A stretch of 16,649 nt of DNA from CAZKMM01 sp964553915 (GCA_964553915.1 CAZKMM010000050.1:1-16649), one strand, 5' to 3'; shown: positions 7,962-16,337, numbered from the stretch's first letter. Numbers and translations are program-made. Notes: a model not told the origin generated them from the sequence alone.

Positions 7962-10232
7962 CTATCCGGGCTTTCTTTTCAGGTAAACCGCCAGACAAAT
8001 CAAAACCAAAGTCAGGCTTCCTAGAGTGGTCCAGAGACCAATTAAAAAAGAGACCGGTTGATATGTAAACTTGAGAATATGTCTTCCTTTCTCCACAAAA
8101 ACTGCCCGGAAGCTGTAATCTGCCCGCCAGATTTTGGCAGGTTTTCCATCAATGGTTGCCTTCCAGCCGGGGAAATAATTTTCTGAAATAAATAAGTAGC
8201 CAGTCCGCGGGCTCCAGAAGCGGACTAAAAGCTGGTCTGGTGCGGAACGAAAGAGGGTTATCCTTTCCAGGAGCGGAGCCGGAGCAGACCAGAACACTCT
8301 GGGCGCCCTGGGGGAGCTGAGCAGGAGTTGTTTGCGCAGGTCAAACTTTTTTTCTTTCAGCATCAAAAAAGCCTGATTCAAGGAGTGGGTCTGAATGGTT
8401 TGATAAAAGATTTTTGCCCGGGGCATAAAAAAATTGCTCTGATAAAGATAAAAGTTTTCCTCCTGGTAAATAAGTTTGAAACGGTTTTCCTTTTCTAGCT
8501 GGGGAAGCGGATATCGTGATACTATCCAGCGAAGATTGACCAGGTCCAGATAGTCCAGGCTTGACCATTTGAGCTGAGAAAAATCCCGGTATTTAACCGC
8601 ATGATAAAAGGTTACTTTCTCTTTTTCTTCCGGGATTACCCCGGGAAAAATCAGACTGATGAATTTTGCATAACTCCAGATAGGTGCCCGCATCCAGGAA
8701 TCCAGAGCTTCTGCCTTGATGAGCATTCCGGCGGAGAAGGGAAGCTGAGTTTCATTAAAAGGTAGAGGGGTAAAAACCTGATACCTTCCCCGAAGTTGGG
8801 TTTCGGAAAGGTAGTTGACCAGAGAAGGATGAAGTTGATAATGCTTATAGCTGGTGCGTGGGAAATATGCCTGAGCCAGAAGATATATATCTGCCAGAGC
8901 AAATAAAACCAGCCAGTGCCTGATTTTAAGCCGGTGGTGAAGGAAAGGAAAGGAAAGGCAGAGGAGAAAGAGGATTCCCCGGGCAAAAATAAAATGCCGA
9001 AACCCTAAAGAAATCCCAAACATAACCAGTCCATAAATGGGGAAAAGATATTTTATTTTTTGGGAGAATTTTTTTTCTGGTTCTAAGAATAGTTCTAACC
9101 CCTGGCTGGCAATCAGAAGAATGCAAAAATTTATGGCTCCAAGAGTCTTTCCCGGATTGATTAATCTGCCAAAGAAAGGAATTTGAGATGATACTTCTGA
9201 AAAGCTCTGGCTGAAGTTAAATAAATGGTAAGCGACAATCAAAAGCAAAAACCCCCCCATCTTTAAAGCAAATCGTTCCTTTTTGACCAGAGCCAGTAAA
9301 AAGCCAAAAAAAATCAAAAATCCATAATAAGAAGGATAGTTGCCAGTTAGAGGAATTGTCGGATTGGGTAGCTGGGGAAAGCAGAAGGGAAGACTGAGGA
9401 TGATAAATCCGAACTGGGCTAAATTCCCCAGAACTGAGCCGGGGAAGCGATGTATAAATTCCAGCTTAGCCCGGATAGAATTGGCAAATAATTCTCCCAA
9501 TGGAAAAAGCTGAATACTTACTGCCAAGCCACCCAGCCCGAGAGCTAAAAAAAGTATCCCCCAGAATCCAAGCCGGTTTTTTTTAGGAAGGACCGCTCCC
9601 AGCCAGAAAAGAAGTCCGAGCAGATAAATCAAAAGCTCACTATCTCCGCCGAGAAAGGAGAGAAAAAAGCTTGCAAGCATCAAGACCGCCCATTTTAATT
9701 TGAGCTCTTTTGCTAAAAGTGAAACGCTGAGGAACAAAAGCGGTATCCAGCTGAAAGTATGAAGGCTGGTGATATGATTAATTAAGTGGAAATATTCTCC
9801 ACTCATTGCAAAAGAAAGGGCACAGACAAAGCTTACCTCGGGACCTTTTTCTAGAGAACGAAAAAGAAAATAAGCGGAAATTCCGCTGAGAAGAAGATGA
9901 AGCAATATGCTCAAACTGGTCGCGACAGGGAAGCCAAGAAGATAAATAAAGCTCAAAGGATAAAGGGCACTCGCATTGGAAAAAGCCAGAAAAGGCACTC
10001 CGCACAGGTCATAGGGGTTCCAGAGAGGGAAATATCCCTTCAGATAACAATCCCGGAAAAAAGTCATATACGGGTGCCATTGGTAAGCCATATCTGAGAT
10101 ATGGGGTGGAGGCAGGGCAGGTTTTTGCAAAATAAGGTTGGGAACAAATAATCCCAGAATTAAAATAACTAAAAGCACCAGATATTTTCGGTCTTTTTCC
10201 GAGTTCAAAATTCGGTTTGCCTGCGGTTCCAT
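7962..10232 (-). CDS. YfhO-family polytopic membrane protein (putative GT-C glycosyltransferase)
   Basis: A 756-residue integral membrane protein. After a short hydrophilic N-terminus and one membrane helix, the first outer loop carries the YfhO hallmark with HISDMAYQ, FPLWNPY, GVPF and a following YPLSF; about a dozen hydrophobic segments follow to near residue 450. A large soluble region then leads to a beta-rich C-terminal domain with ENYFPGW-x-ATIDG (around 680-695), closed by a final membrane helix and a short basic tail. In Firmicutes, YfhO proteins glycosylate lipoteichoic acid. In an apparently diderm organism the acceptor is unknown, perhaps a lipid-linked or surface glycan. It is the only gene of its transcription unit, convergent with the hydrolase and divergent from the phosphoesterase (43-base spacer). 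The ATG at 10230-10232 (reverse strand) has only a weak purine-rich ribosome site. Confidence 0.85.
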   Translation of the reverse strand: MEPQANRILNSEKDRKYLVLLVILILGLFVPNLILQKPALPPPHISDMAYQWHPYMTFFRDCYLKGYFPLWNPYDLCGVPFLAFSNASALYPLSFIYLLGFPVATSLSILLHLLLSGISAYFLFRSLEKGPEVSFVCALSFAMSGEYFHLINHITSLHTFSWIPLLFLSVSLLAKELKLKWAVLMLASFFLSFLGGDSELLIYLLGLLFWLGAVLPKKNRLGFWGILFLALGLGGLAVSIQLFPLGELFANSIRAKLEFIHRFPGSVLGNLAQFGFIILSLPFCFPQLPNPTIPLTGNYPSYYGFLIFFGFLLALVKKERFALKMGGFLLLIVAYHLFNFSQSFSEVSSQIPFFGRLINPGKTLGAINFCILLIASQGLELFLEPEKKFSQKIKYLFPIYGLVMFGISLGFRHFIFARGILFLLCLSFPFLHHRLKIRHWLVLFALADIYLLAQAYFPRTSYKHYQLHPSLVNYLSETQLRGRYQVFTPLPFNETQLPFSAGMLIKAEALDSWMRAPIWSYAKFISLIFPGVIPEEKEKVTFYHAVKYRDFSQLKWSSLDYLDLVNLRWIVSRYPLPQLEKENRFKLIYQEENFYLYQSNFFMPRAKIFYQTIQTHSLNQAFLMLKEKKFDLRKQLLLSSPRAPRVFWSAPAPLLERITLFRSAPDQLLVRFWSPRTGYLFISENYFPGWKATIDGKPAKIWRADYSFRAVFVEKGRHILKFTYQPVSFLIGLWTTLGSLTLVLICLAVYLKRKPG

Positions 10233-10275
10233 CTCTGGCTAATATAACAAAAAATTTGCTCGGGAAAAATTCCAG

Positions 10276-10761
10276 ATGAAGATAGGGGTTCTGGGAGATA
10301 CTCACGGTTATTTCCATCCAGAAATTCCTCAGGTTTTTCAGGGGGTGGAGCGGATTATTCATACTGGAGATCTGGGAAGCAGGGCGGTTTATGAAAAACT
10401 CTGCGGAATAGCTCCAGTGATTCTGGTGAAAGGCAATCACGAGCCAGAGTTAACCAGCTTTGCCCTTCCTGACCCGAGCATTATTCAACTGGCAGGCAGA
10501 AAAATTTTTCTTACCCATCGGCTTCTGACTATGGACTGGAACCAGTTCAAGGATGGATTTTCCCGGCTGAATGCTCTGCCTTTTTCCGGGATTGACCTGG
10601 TGATTTTTGGACATACTCATTTCCCGGTCTGGGAGCAGGTGCGGGGGATTTATTTTCTCAATCCCGGCTATGCTGGCTCTGACCTTTCAGAAGCCAAGCC
10701 TACCGTGGCTTTGCTGGAGCTTTCGCCAGAGCAGATTCAGGCGGAAATTATTGAACTTTAA
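10276..10761 (+). CDS. YfcE/MJ0936-type metallophosphoesterase
   Basis: A 161-residue calcineurin-like phosphodiesterase. The dinuclear metal motifs are complete: D8-x-H10 (GDTHG), G31-D32, G53-N54-H55-E56, H81 in LTHR and H113-x-H115 (GHTH). Length matches the compact YfcE family, which hydrolyses phosphodiesters in vitro with unclear physiological substrates. The usual NPGS that follows GHTH is NPGY here. It is divergent from the YfhO-type gene. A TATAAC at 10243-10248 could serve as a -10, but I see no well-placed -35. No strong Shine-Dalgarno precedes the ATG. The following lipoprotein gene has its own promoter in the 54-base gap. Confidence 0.92.
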   Translation: MKIGVLGDTHGYFHPEIPQVFQGVERIIHTGDLGSRAVYEKLCGIAPVILVKGNHEPELTSFALPDPSIIQLAGRKIFLTHRLLTMDWNQFKDGFSRLNALPFSGIDLVIFGHTHFPVWEQVRGIYFLNPGYAGSDLSEAKPTVALLELSPEQIQAEIIEL

Positions 10762-10777
10762 CTTTTCCGGGATAAAA

Positions 10778-10807
10778 TTGACTAAATAACTAAACTCATT
10801 GTAAAAT
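10778..10807 (+). promoter_or_regulatory. Sigma-70-type promoter for the lipoprotein-MshEN unit
   Basis: TTGACT (10778-10783) and TAAAAT (10802-10807) are separated by 18 bases; each matches five of six consensus positions. Transcription should begin around 10813-10815, immediately before ATG 10816, implying a leaderless or nearly leaderless mRNA. No Shine-Dalgarno is visible before that ATG, which agrees with this reading. Confidence 0.55.
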
Positions 10808-10815
10808 AAGTTAAG

Positions 10816-11313
10816 ATGAAAAAAGTTAGGTATATCGGGCTGGTTATTATTTTAATAATTTTTGCATTTTCCTGCCAAAAGAAATCTTCTTCTTCCCGGG
10901 AATTAATTCAATCCCAGCTGGAGCAATTAGACCGCCAGCTAACCGCTCTGGAGCAGAGTCAGACAGAGGTAAGAAAACAGCTGGAGCAGGTGAGAGCAGA
11001 GTTAGAGAAGGCGGAGAAGGAGCTGGAAAAGAATCAGGCTCGGATTCAGCTCAGCCGGTCTTCCCTGGCGGTGCTTCATCAGCTTAATAAAAAAGAAAAG
11101 CTGAGCTGGTTTGAGGTTTTTCAGAATATTGGCACTTTGGTTCAGATTGGTCTTTTACTGGTGATTCTCTGGCTGATTTACTGGATTCGGGAGCAGAGCC
11201 GGGAGCAGGTCTCGGCTCGTCGGGCTGAGGAGATTTTTCGCCAGGTCTCTGAGCCAAAACCACCTGATACCGGACCAGGAGAAAGCTCTGAGGATTCAGG
11301 AGATTCCTCATAA
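10816..11313 (+). CDS. Coiled-coil lipoprotein with an additional transmembrane helix (unknown function)
   Basis: A 165-residue protein I cannot assign to a named family. The N-terminus (basic, then a hydrophobic run ending AFS-C20) is a lipoprotein signal with an acceptable though imperfect lipobox. Residues 28-80 are a strongly charged heptad-like coiled coil rich in Q, E, L and K. Residues 104-124 form a clear membrane helix (GLLLVILWLIYWI), followed by a basic stretch (REQSREQ, SARR) that predicts the C-terminus in the cytoplasm, and then a Pro/Ser/Glu/Asp-rich tail. Lipidation plus an inner-membrane helix means two membrane anchors separated by about 83 mostly helical residues. The residue after Cys20 is Gln, not the inner-membrane-retention Asp. 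It has its own promoter and is followed 27 bases later by an MshEN gene. Alternatively the first hydrophobic segment is an uncleaved anchor. Confidence 0.82.
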   Translation: MKKVRYIGLVIILIIFAFSCQKKSSSSRELIQSQLEQLDRQLTALEQSQTEVRKQLEQVRAELEKAEKELEKNQARIQLSRSSLAVLHQLNKKEKLSWFEVFQNIGTLVQIGLLLVILWLIYWIREQSREQVSARRAEEIFRQVSEPKPPDTGPGESSEDSGDSS

Positions 11314-11340
11314 CCGGTTTCTCAACCGAGGCAGGAGATA

Positions 11341-12054
11341 ATGCCCGAGAGAAAAAAGCTGGGAGAAATCCTTTTAGAAGCAGGCGCCATCACAGAAAAG
11401 CAGTTAAGAGAAGCTCTAGAAGACCAGAGGAAATATGGAGGTAAACTTGGAGAAATCCTGATTGACCGAAGATATATCTCAGAGCGGGCATATCTTCGGG
11501 CACTTTCTCAGCAGTTAAAGATTCCTGCCATAGACTTTACCAAAAGCACCATTCCCGAGCAGGTGATTCATATGGTTCCTCAGGAGATTCAGGAAAGGCA
11601 TAATGTTTTTCCGGTTGCTACCAAAAGAACTGCCCGGGGCAATGTTCTGGTTTTGGCAATGGGCGACCCGACCAATGTTGAGGTTCAGGATGAGATTCGC
11701 TTTATGACCGGCTACCATATTGAGCCGGTCATTGCTCTGGAAAGCGTAATTCGTCAGGTAATTCGGGATTACTGGTATCGTCAGGAAGGGAAGGGCTCAT
11801 ATCGCTATGAGCCGGATGTTGACCTGAGCGGTTGGGAGCCTCGTCCAATGGAGATTTCTGAAAACGATGAAAGATTTATCCCCCGGGAGCGAATGATTAA
11901 CTTTGAAAAAAAAGAGGAAAAACTCAGCGAGGAAAATCTTGCCACGGTTCGGGCACGACCGAGCCGGGAGCTTCTTGCCCTTCTTCGGCTTCTGGCAAAA
12001 AAAGGAATTATCACCGAGCAGGAGTATCTGGAGGAGTTGAAAAAGATAAAATAG
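11341..12054 (+). CDS. Stand-alone MshEN-domain protein with SHOCT-like C-terminus
   Basis: A 237-residue soluble protein. Residues 1-145 match the MshEN domain found at the N-terminus of type II secretion/type IV pilus ATPases (GspE, PilB, MshE), which in MshE binds cyclic di-GMP through two 24-residue motifs. The first copy here (6-29, KLGEILLEAGAIT through Q29) fits the pattern well. The second (35-58) keeps KLGEIL and the spaced Leu and Gln but has Arg where Gly is usual. There is no Walker A/B ATPase domain. After a charged linker, the last 30 residues (LLALLRLLAKKGIITEQEY) resemble a SHOCT oligomerisation motif. AGGAGA just before ATG 11341 supports the start. It follows the dual-anchored lipoprotein by 27 bases, probably cotranscribed, and ends 7 bases from the stop of the convergent giant gene. 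Confidence 0.88.
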   Translation: MPERKKLGEILLEAGAITEKQLREALEDQRKYGGKLGEILIDRRYISERAYLRALSQQLKIPAIDFTKSTIPEQVIHMVPQEIQERHNVFPVATKRTARGNVLVLAMGDPTNVEVQDEIRFMTGYHIEPVIALESVIRQVIRDYWYRQEGKGSYRYEPDVDLSGWEPRPMEISENDERFIPRERMINFEKKEEKLSEENLATVRARPSRELLALLRLLAKKGIITEQEYLEELKKIK

Positions 12055-12061
12055 TGCGAGA

Positions 12062-15000
12062 TTAACCTCTCCCCATCTCCTGAGCCAGATTTTCAATTAG
12101 AACCCGAAGCCTCTGATTAAGTCCGGGCTTGCCATCATAAAAAATGCTCACCAGCGAAACCTGATATATGCTGGAAAGCTCCTGGAAAATGGCGCTGGAG
12201 CTGGTGCCGGGCATACAGCCAAAAGGAGCGCAGTTCACCACCAGTCCTGCTCCCTGCTCAATAAACTTAATTGCCCTGCCCACGGTTAAAATCGCCTCGC
12301 CCTCAAAATTGAGCGGAAGATAGCGAGCCCCGGCAAAAACTACCTCCTCTATCTCCGGCTCTTTTCGGTCGGAAAGAAGCTCTTCAGCAATCTCAAAGTA
12401 TTTTTCCTCCACCTTTTTCAAAAACCGATTTTTTAAGATGCTGGTTCCCTTTGCCCAGAAATTCCTATATCCTTCCCGGGACCGATACCGCTGTAAAAAA
12501 GTGGTATAAAAAAACCATTCGCTTAAAGGAGCCAGCCAGGCTTCTCCCCCAAACTCTTCAATCTGCCGAATTAGCCAGTCATTGGCAAAAGCATTTGCCC
12601 GAACATAAATCTCTCCTACCACTCCCACCAGAGGCTTGGGAGTGAAACGGACCGGAACTGAACTTAACCTCCGAATCGCCCGCTCAAAACTTTGCTCCAC
12701 TCCCTTTCCTTTTTCAAACGCCTGCTCCAGCTCCTGGACTGATTCTTCTAAAATTCGGTCCACCAGCCCTGGCTCCTGCTCATAAGGGCGGAGCTTACAG
12801 CCTGCTTTGAAAAGAAGGTCGCCGATGACAAAGCAGTCCCAGAGCTTTTTCCGGAGTGGCTCGGGCAAGCCCTGATAGGAATTGATGGAACTGGGAGATA
12901 AAATCAAAAGCTCCTTATAGCCCTTGCGGTTCAAAATCAAACGGTGCAGAAGCCGATACTGACCAAACCGACAGGGTCCGCAGGCGGTTGCCATAAAAAA
13001 CGCGGTCTTAGATGGGTCTTCCTCTCGCTCCTTCAGGGTCTTTAACAAGGTGCCAATCGTGCAGGAGGTGGGAAGACATTCACTGCCCCGACTTACTGAC
13101 CTGCCCAGCTCCAGGCTCTCCTGAGTTTCTAAGGGCAAAACCTCCGCCTGATAACCAAAATAACGAAATGCACTCACCCCCAGACGAGGAGCAAACTCCC
13201 CCATCGGCGGAACATATATCTTTCGCTTTTTAAATTCCTGCTCGGTTTCTCTGGGCAGGTAAATTTGCGGGGAAGCGGTGTAGGTGCCGAGATTTTTTAT
13301 TACATCCAGAAAAGCCTCCACCCGGGTCATATAGCCGGCATCTGCTCCATGCTCGTCAAATTCTAACGCGAGCATAGGTTTATCGCCCAAAAGCTCCTCT
13401 ACATACTGGATTAAAAAGCTATCTGGTCCGCAGTTGAAATTGGAAAAATAAAGGGCAAAAAGCTGAGGATGAGAGCGGATAATCTTCACCGCATAAATAA
13501 TCCTCTGTCCGTAATTCCAGTAAAGATTGGAGAATTCCTCTCCCAGTCTCTCGGGATGAAATCCAAGCAGGTCCAGAGGAATTACATAAAATCCCAGCTC
13601 AGCGATTTTTTGAGGAAGTCCCAGGGAAATTCCCGGGTCGTAAATATTATAAGGTCTTCCTAAAATAACAATTGCCGGTTGATTTTTTTCCTCAATTTCC
13701 TTGAGAGCTTTTTTGCCCAGCTCCTCCAGTTCTCTTTCAAATTCCTCCTGCTCTGAAACCGCCTTTTGCCAGGCTTGGGCAATTTGTTTTCTGCTCACCC
13801 CCAGCTTCTCTCCCAGCTTTTGATATAGCTCTTTTATCTGCTTTGATTCCTCCCAGCGAAAATCTACCACTGCTCTTAAAAGAACCTGCTCTGACTCCTG
13901 ATTAATCCGAAGATTGGAAGCAATCACCGATGGAAATGCCTGGACATAAGGACAGAAAAAAGAATTGCTGGTATAAGGGTTGGGATGATAGGAAATCATA
14001 TGAGGAAGGAAAATAAAATCCAGCTCCTTTTCTTGAAGAAGTTTTCGGATATGACCATAAGCGGAAATCATCGGGAAACAAAAATCTCCAGCAGAATAAT
14101 TAATTCCCATCTGCTTGATTTCTGCAGTAGTGGTGGGAGTTTCCTGAACCAGATATCCTAGCTCCGCAAAAAACCTCCGCCACATCGGCATAAAATTATG
14201 CCCGGTTAAAGCCAGAGGAATTCCGATTCTCCCCCGAGGATTTTTTACCGACACCTTTCCCTTCCGGGCAAAAAGCCGAACTCTCTCCCGGAAAAATTTA
14301 TATTCCACCAGCTGACGCTTTTTAGTCTCGGTTGGCTCTCTCCCGCACATATATCCCCAGCTCGGCTCCTCATCTTCTCCTTCGATCCGGGCATAGGTAA
14401 TTTGACACTGGTTTTCACAGAGTTTGCAGGTTTCTTTACGCAGTTCTATTTTTCTCTCGGTAAGTTCCAGCCCCCGGAATTTAGTCTGATACCCTTCTTG
14501 CTGATATTTCTCCTGAGCTAATAAAGCTGCTCCCAGGGCTCCAAGGATATGACAATAAGGGCTGACCACCACCTCCACTCCTAAAAGATTTTCAAAAGCA
14601 GCTACCAGAGCCTTGTTTCGGGCGGTAGCTCCCTGGAAAAAGATTTTATCTTTGGAGCGAGGGCGGTTCCCCACCACTTTGTTCAGATAATTTTGTGCTA
14701 CGGAATAAAGCACCGCACTCATCGCTTCTTCTCTGGTGAATCCCTCCTGAAGAAGATGAGCAACATCCTGCTCCATAAAAACCGTGCATCGGTCTGAAGT
14801 ATAAGGAGGCTGGATGCCAATTAACTTTTCTCCCAGCTCGGTTATCTTGAAGCCGAGCTTATGTGCCAGCTCTTCTACAAAACTGCCAGTGCCCGCGGCA
14901 CAAACATAATTTAAATTAGTCTGGCGAAGCTTCCCATCCTGAATGAAGATATATTTGCTGTCCTGACCACCAATTTCAAAAATCGTCTCTACCTCTGAAT

Positions 15001-16237
15001 CCCAGTGCTTTGCCCCCCAATAATGACAGGTAATCTCATTGACAATTAAATCCGCTCCCACCACCATTCCCACCAGCTTTCTTCCCGAGCCAGTGGTTGC
15101 CACTCCCTTTACTAAAAGTTCCTTTTCTCTTTTTTCTAAAAGTTCTTTTAAAGTCCGAAAGAGCTTGAGAGTTGCAGGAATCGGCTCCCCCAGGGTCCGG
15201 CGGTAAATATCCACCAGAACCTGTCCCTGCTCATCAATCAATGCCATTTTGGTGCTGGTGGAACCAATATCTATGCCCAGAAACCCGCTAAAGCTCTTCT
15301 CTTCTGGCAGGAAGGAGATGCGAACCTCATTTCCCAGCTCATCCACCCATTCTTCTTCTACCTTAAAATCTGGATATTGAGATTTTTTCAGAACCAGAGG
15401 TGGTCTTAACTCATAGGTCTTTCTTCGGTTTAACTTTTCCCAGTTAAAATCCAGCTCTTTTAAAGGAACCGGCGGAGCAAGAAGACCAGCTCCCAAAGCT
15501 CCGGATAAATGCGCCATCGGAAAGGTCTGAATCTGCTCAGGATAAAAGAATTTAAGCCAGCGAAGAACCTCTTGATTTAAACTCATTCCCCCGACCACCG
15601 CGGTCAGACCGGTTAAGGTCCTACCTTTAAGCAGAGTATGGAGAAGGGTCCGGCACAGGCTCCGGCAGAGCCCGGACCAGAGCTGGTCCCGAGAATATCC
15701 TTCCTGCTGAAGATGAATTAAATCCGACTTGGCAAACACTGAACAGCGGGCTGCTACCGGCGGAGGCTCGCTCACCTCTTCCAGCTCAGCTAAATCCTGA
15801 TACCCGATCTGGAGCCTCTCCGCCTGCTCATCAAGAAAAGAACCAGTGCCCGCGGCACATATCGCATTGGTGGTATAATTCTTAAACCTTCCCTGTTCAT
15901 CCAGCTCTATCAGGCTCACACTACTACCGCCTAAATCCAGAATATTTCTGACCTGGGAAATCTGCCTTTTTACCCAGCTCATCTCTGCCCGAACCAAATC
16001 CACCGCCCGAAGCTTTAACCGAGAGCTGAGCAAATGAACCAGAGAGCCGGTAATCCCGACCCGCTCAATCTCAAACCGAGATTTAATTCTTTCCAAAAGC
16101 TCCTTGAGTAAATCAAGTGGCTTTCCCCGATGAAAAATGTATTCTGCCAGACAGACGCTGAGCTCATCGTCCAGAACCACCAGCTTGAGCGTGACATTGC
16201 CGAGGTCTATCCCCAGCCGGTATCCTTTTTCCATCAT
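12062..16237 (-). CDS. Double acyl-CoA dehydratase activase / DUF2229 / HgdB-like fusion protein
   Basis: A 1391-residue cytoplasmic protein of the large BcrAD/BadFG-HgdC-related family. Activase module 1 (about 5-255) has GIDLGNVTLK and Cys pair C127 (AICAAGTGSF) and C165 (ARCSVFAKSD); module 2 (about 316-570) has GIDIGSTSTK, C446 (VCAAGTGSF) and C484 (DRCTVFMEQD). These are the residues that hold the bridging [4Fe-4S] cluster in HgdC-type ATPases. Next comes a Cys cluster C604/C607/C611/C631, the DUF2229 region (from about 664), and a C-terminal HgdB-like part with Cys pairs C1054/C1059, C1086/C1089 and C1336/C1341. It probably couples ATP hydrolysis to low-potential electron transfer onto a cluster in its own C-terminal half or a partner; the substrate is unknown. 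No separate HgdA/HgdB genes are nearby. Two adjacent ATGs (16237 and 16234) follow GGAGGTG; both are plausible. Confidence 0.92.
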   Translation of the reverse strand: MMEKGYRLGIDLGNVTLKLVVLDDELSVCLAEYIFHRGKPLDLLKELLERIKSRFEIERVGITGSLVHLLSSRLKLRAVDLVRAEMSWVKRQISQVRNILDLGGSSVSLIELDEQGRFKNYTTNAICAAGTGSFLDEQAERLQIGYQDLAELEEVSEPPPVAARCSVFAKSDLIHLQQEGYSRDQLWSGLCRSLCRTLLHTLLKGRTLTGLTAVVGGMSLNQEVLRWLKFFYPEQIQTFPMAHLSGALGAGLLAPPVPLKELDFNWEKLNRRKTYELRPPLVLKKSQYPDFKVEEEWVDELGNEVRISFLPEEKSFSGFLGIDIGSTSTKMALIDEQGQVLVDIYRRTLGEPIPATLKLFRTLKELLEKREKELLVKGVATTGSGRKLVGMVVGADLIVNEITCHYWGAKHWDSEVETIFEIGGQDSKYIFIQDGKLRQTNLNYVCAAGTGSFVEELAHKLGFKITELGEKLIGIQPPYTSDRCTVFMEQDVAHLLQEGFTREEAMSAVLYSVAQNYLNKVVGNRPRSKDKIFFQGATARNKALVAAFENLLGVEVVVSPYCHILGALGAALLAQEKYQQEGYQTKFRGLELTERKIELRKETCKLCENQCQITYARIEGEDEEPSWGYMCGREPTETKKRQLVEYKFFRERVRLFARKGKVSVKNPRGRIGIPLALTGHNFMPMWRRFFAELGYLVQETPTTTAEIKQMGINYSAGDFCFPMISAYGHIRKLLQEKELDFIFLPHMISYHPNPYTSNSFFCPYVQAFPSVIASNLRINQESEQVLLRAVVDFRWEESKQIKELYQKLGEKLGVSRKQIAQAWQKAVSEQEEFERELEELGKKALKEIEEKNQPAIVILGRPYNIYDPGISLGLPQKIAELGFYVIPLDLLGFHPERLGEEFSNLYWNYGQRIIYAVKIIRSHPQLFALYFSNFNCGPDSFLIQYVEELLGDKPMLALEFDEHGADAGYMTRVEAFLDVIKNLGTYTASPQIYLPRETEQEFKKRKIYVPPMGEFAPRLGVSAFRYFGYQAEVLPLETQESLELGRSVSRGSECLPTSCTIGTLLKTLKEREEDPSKTAFFMATACGPCRFGQYRLLHRLILNRKGYKELLILSPSSINSYQGLPEPLRKKLWDCFVIGDLLFKAGCKLRPYEQEPGLVDRILEESVQELEQAFEKGKGVEQSFERAIRRLSSVPVRFTPKPLVGVVGEIYVRANAFANDWLIRQIEEFGGEAWLAPLSEWFFYTTFLQRYRSREGYRNFWAKGTSILKNRFLKKVEEKYFEIAEELLSDRKEPEIEEVVFAGARYLPLNFEGEAILTVGRAIKFIEQGAGLVVNCAPFGCMPGTSSSAIFQELSSIYQVSLVSIFYDGKPGLNQRLRVLIENLAQEMGRG

Positions 16238-16241
16238 CCCC

Positions 16242-16248
16242 CACCTCC
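16242..16248 (-). promoter_or_regulatory. Strong Shine-Dalgarno of the 1391-residue gene
   Basis: On the reverse strand GGAGGTG lies 5 bases before the ATG at 16237 (counted from GGAGGT) and 8 bases before the adjacent in-frame ATG at 16234. The second spacing is closer to ideal, so the first Met may not be the one used. No clear -10/-35 for this gene is evident upstream. Confidence 0.75.
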
Positions 16249-16337
16249 CGGAAAACCTGATCCAAGCCAGCCTTGCGCCTGAAAAAAATCAGCTCTAAGC
16301 CTTACCAGGTCATCCTGCCAATAATTAAAAAAAATAT

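Noticed and set aside
10233..10275. Divergent promoters in the 43-base spacer between the YfhO-type and phosphoesterase genes
   Set aside because: TATAAC (+) and TATATT (-) resemble -10 boxes, but no -35 at proper spacing was found for either, so I did not list them as promoters.
11315..11328. Small hairpin CGGTT-TCTC-AACCG between the lipoprotein and MshEN genes
   Set aside because: Five base pairs and no following T-tract; not a terminator, and too short to claim as a regulatory element.
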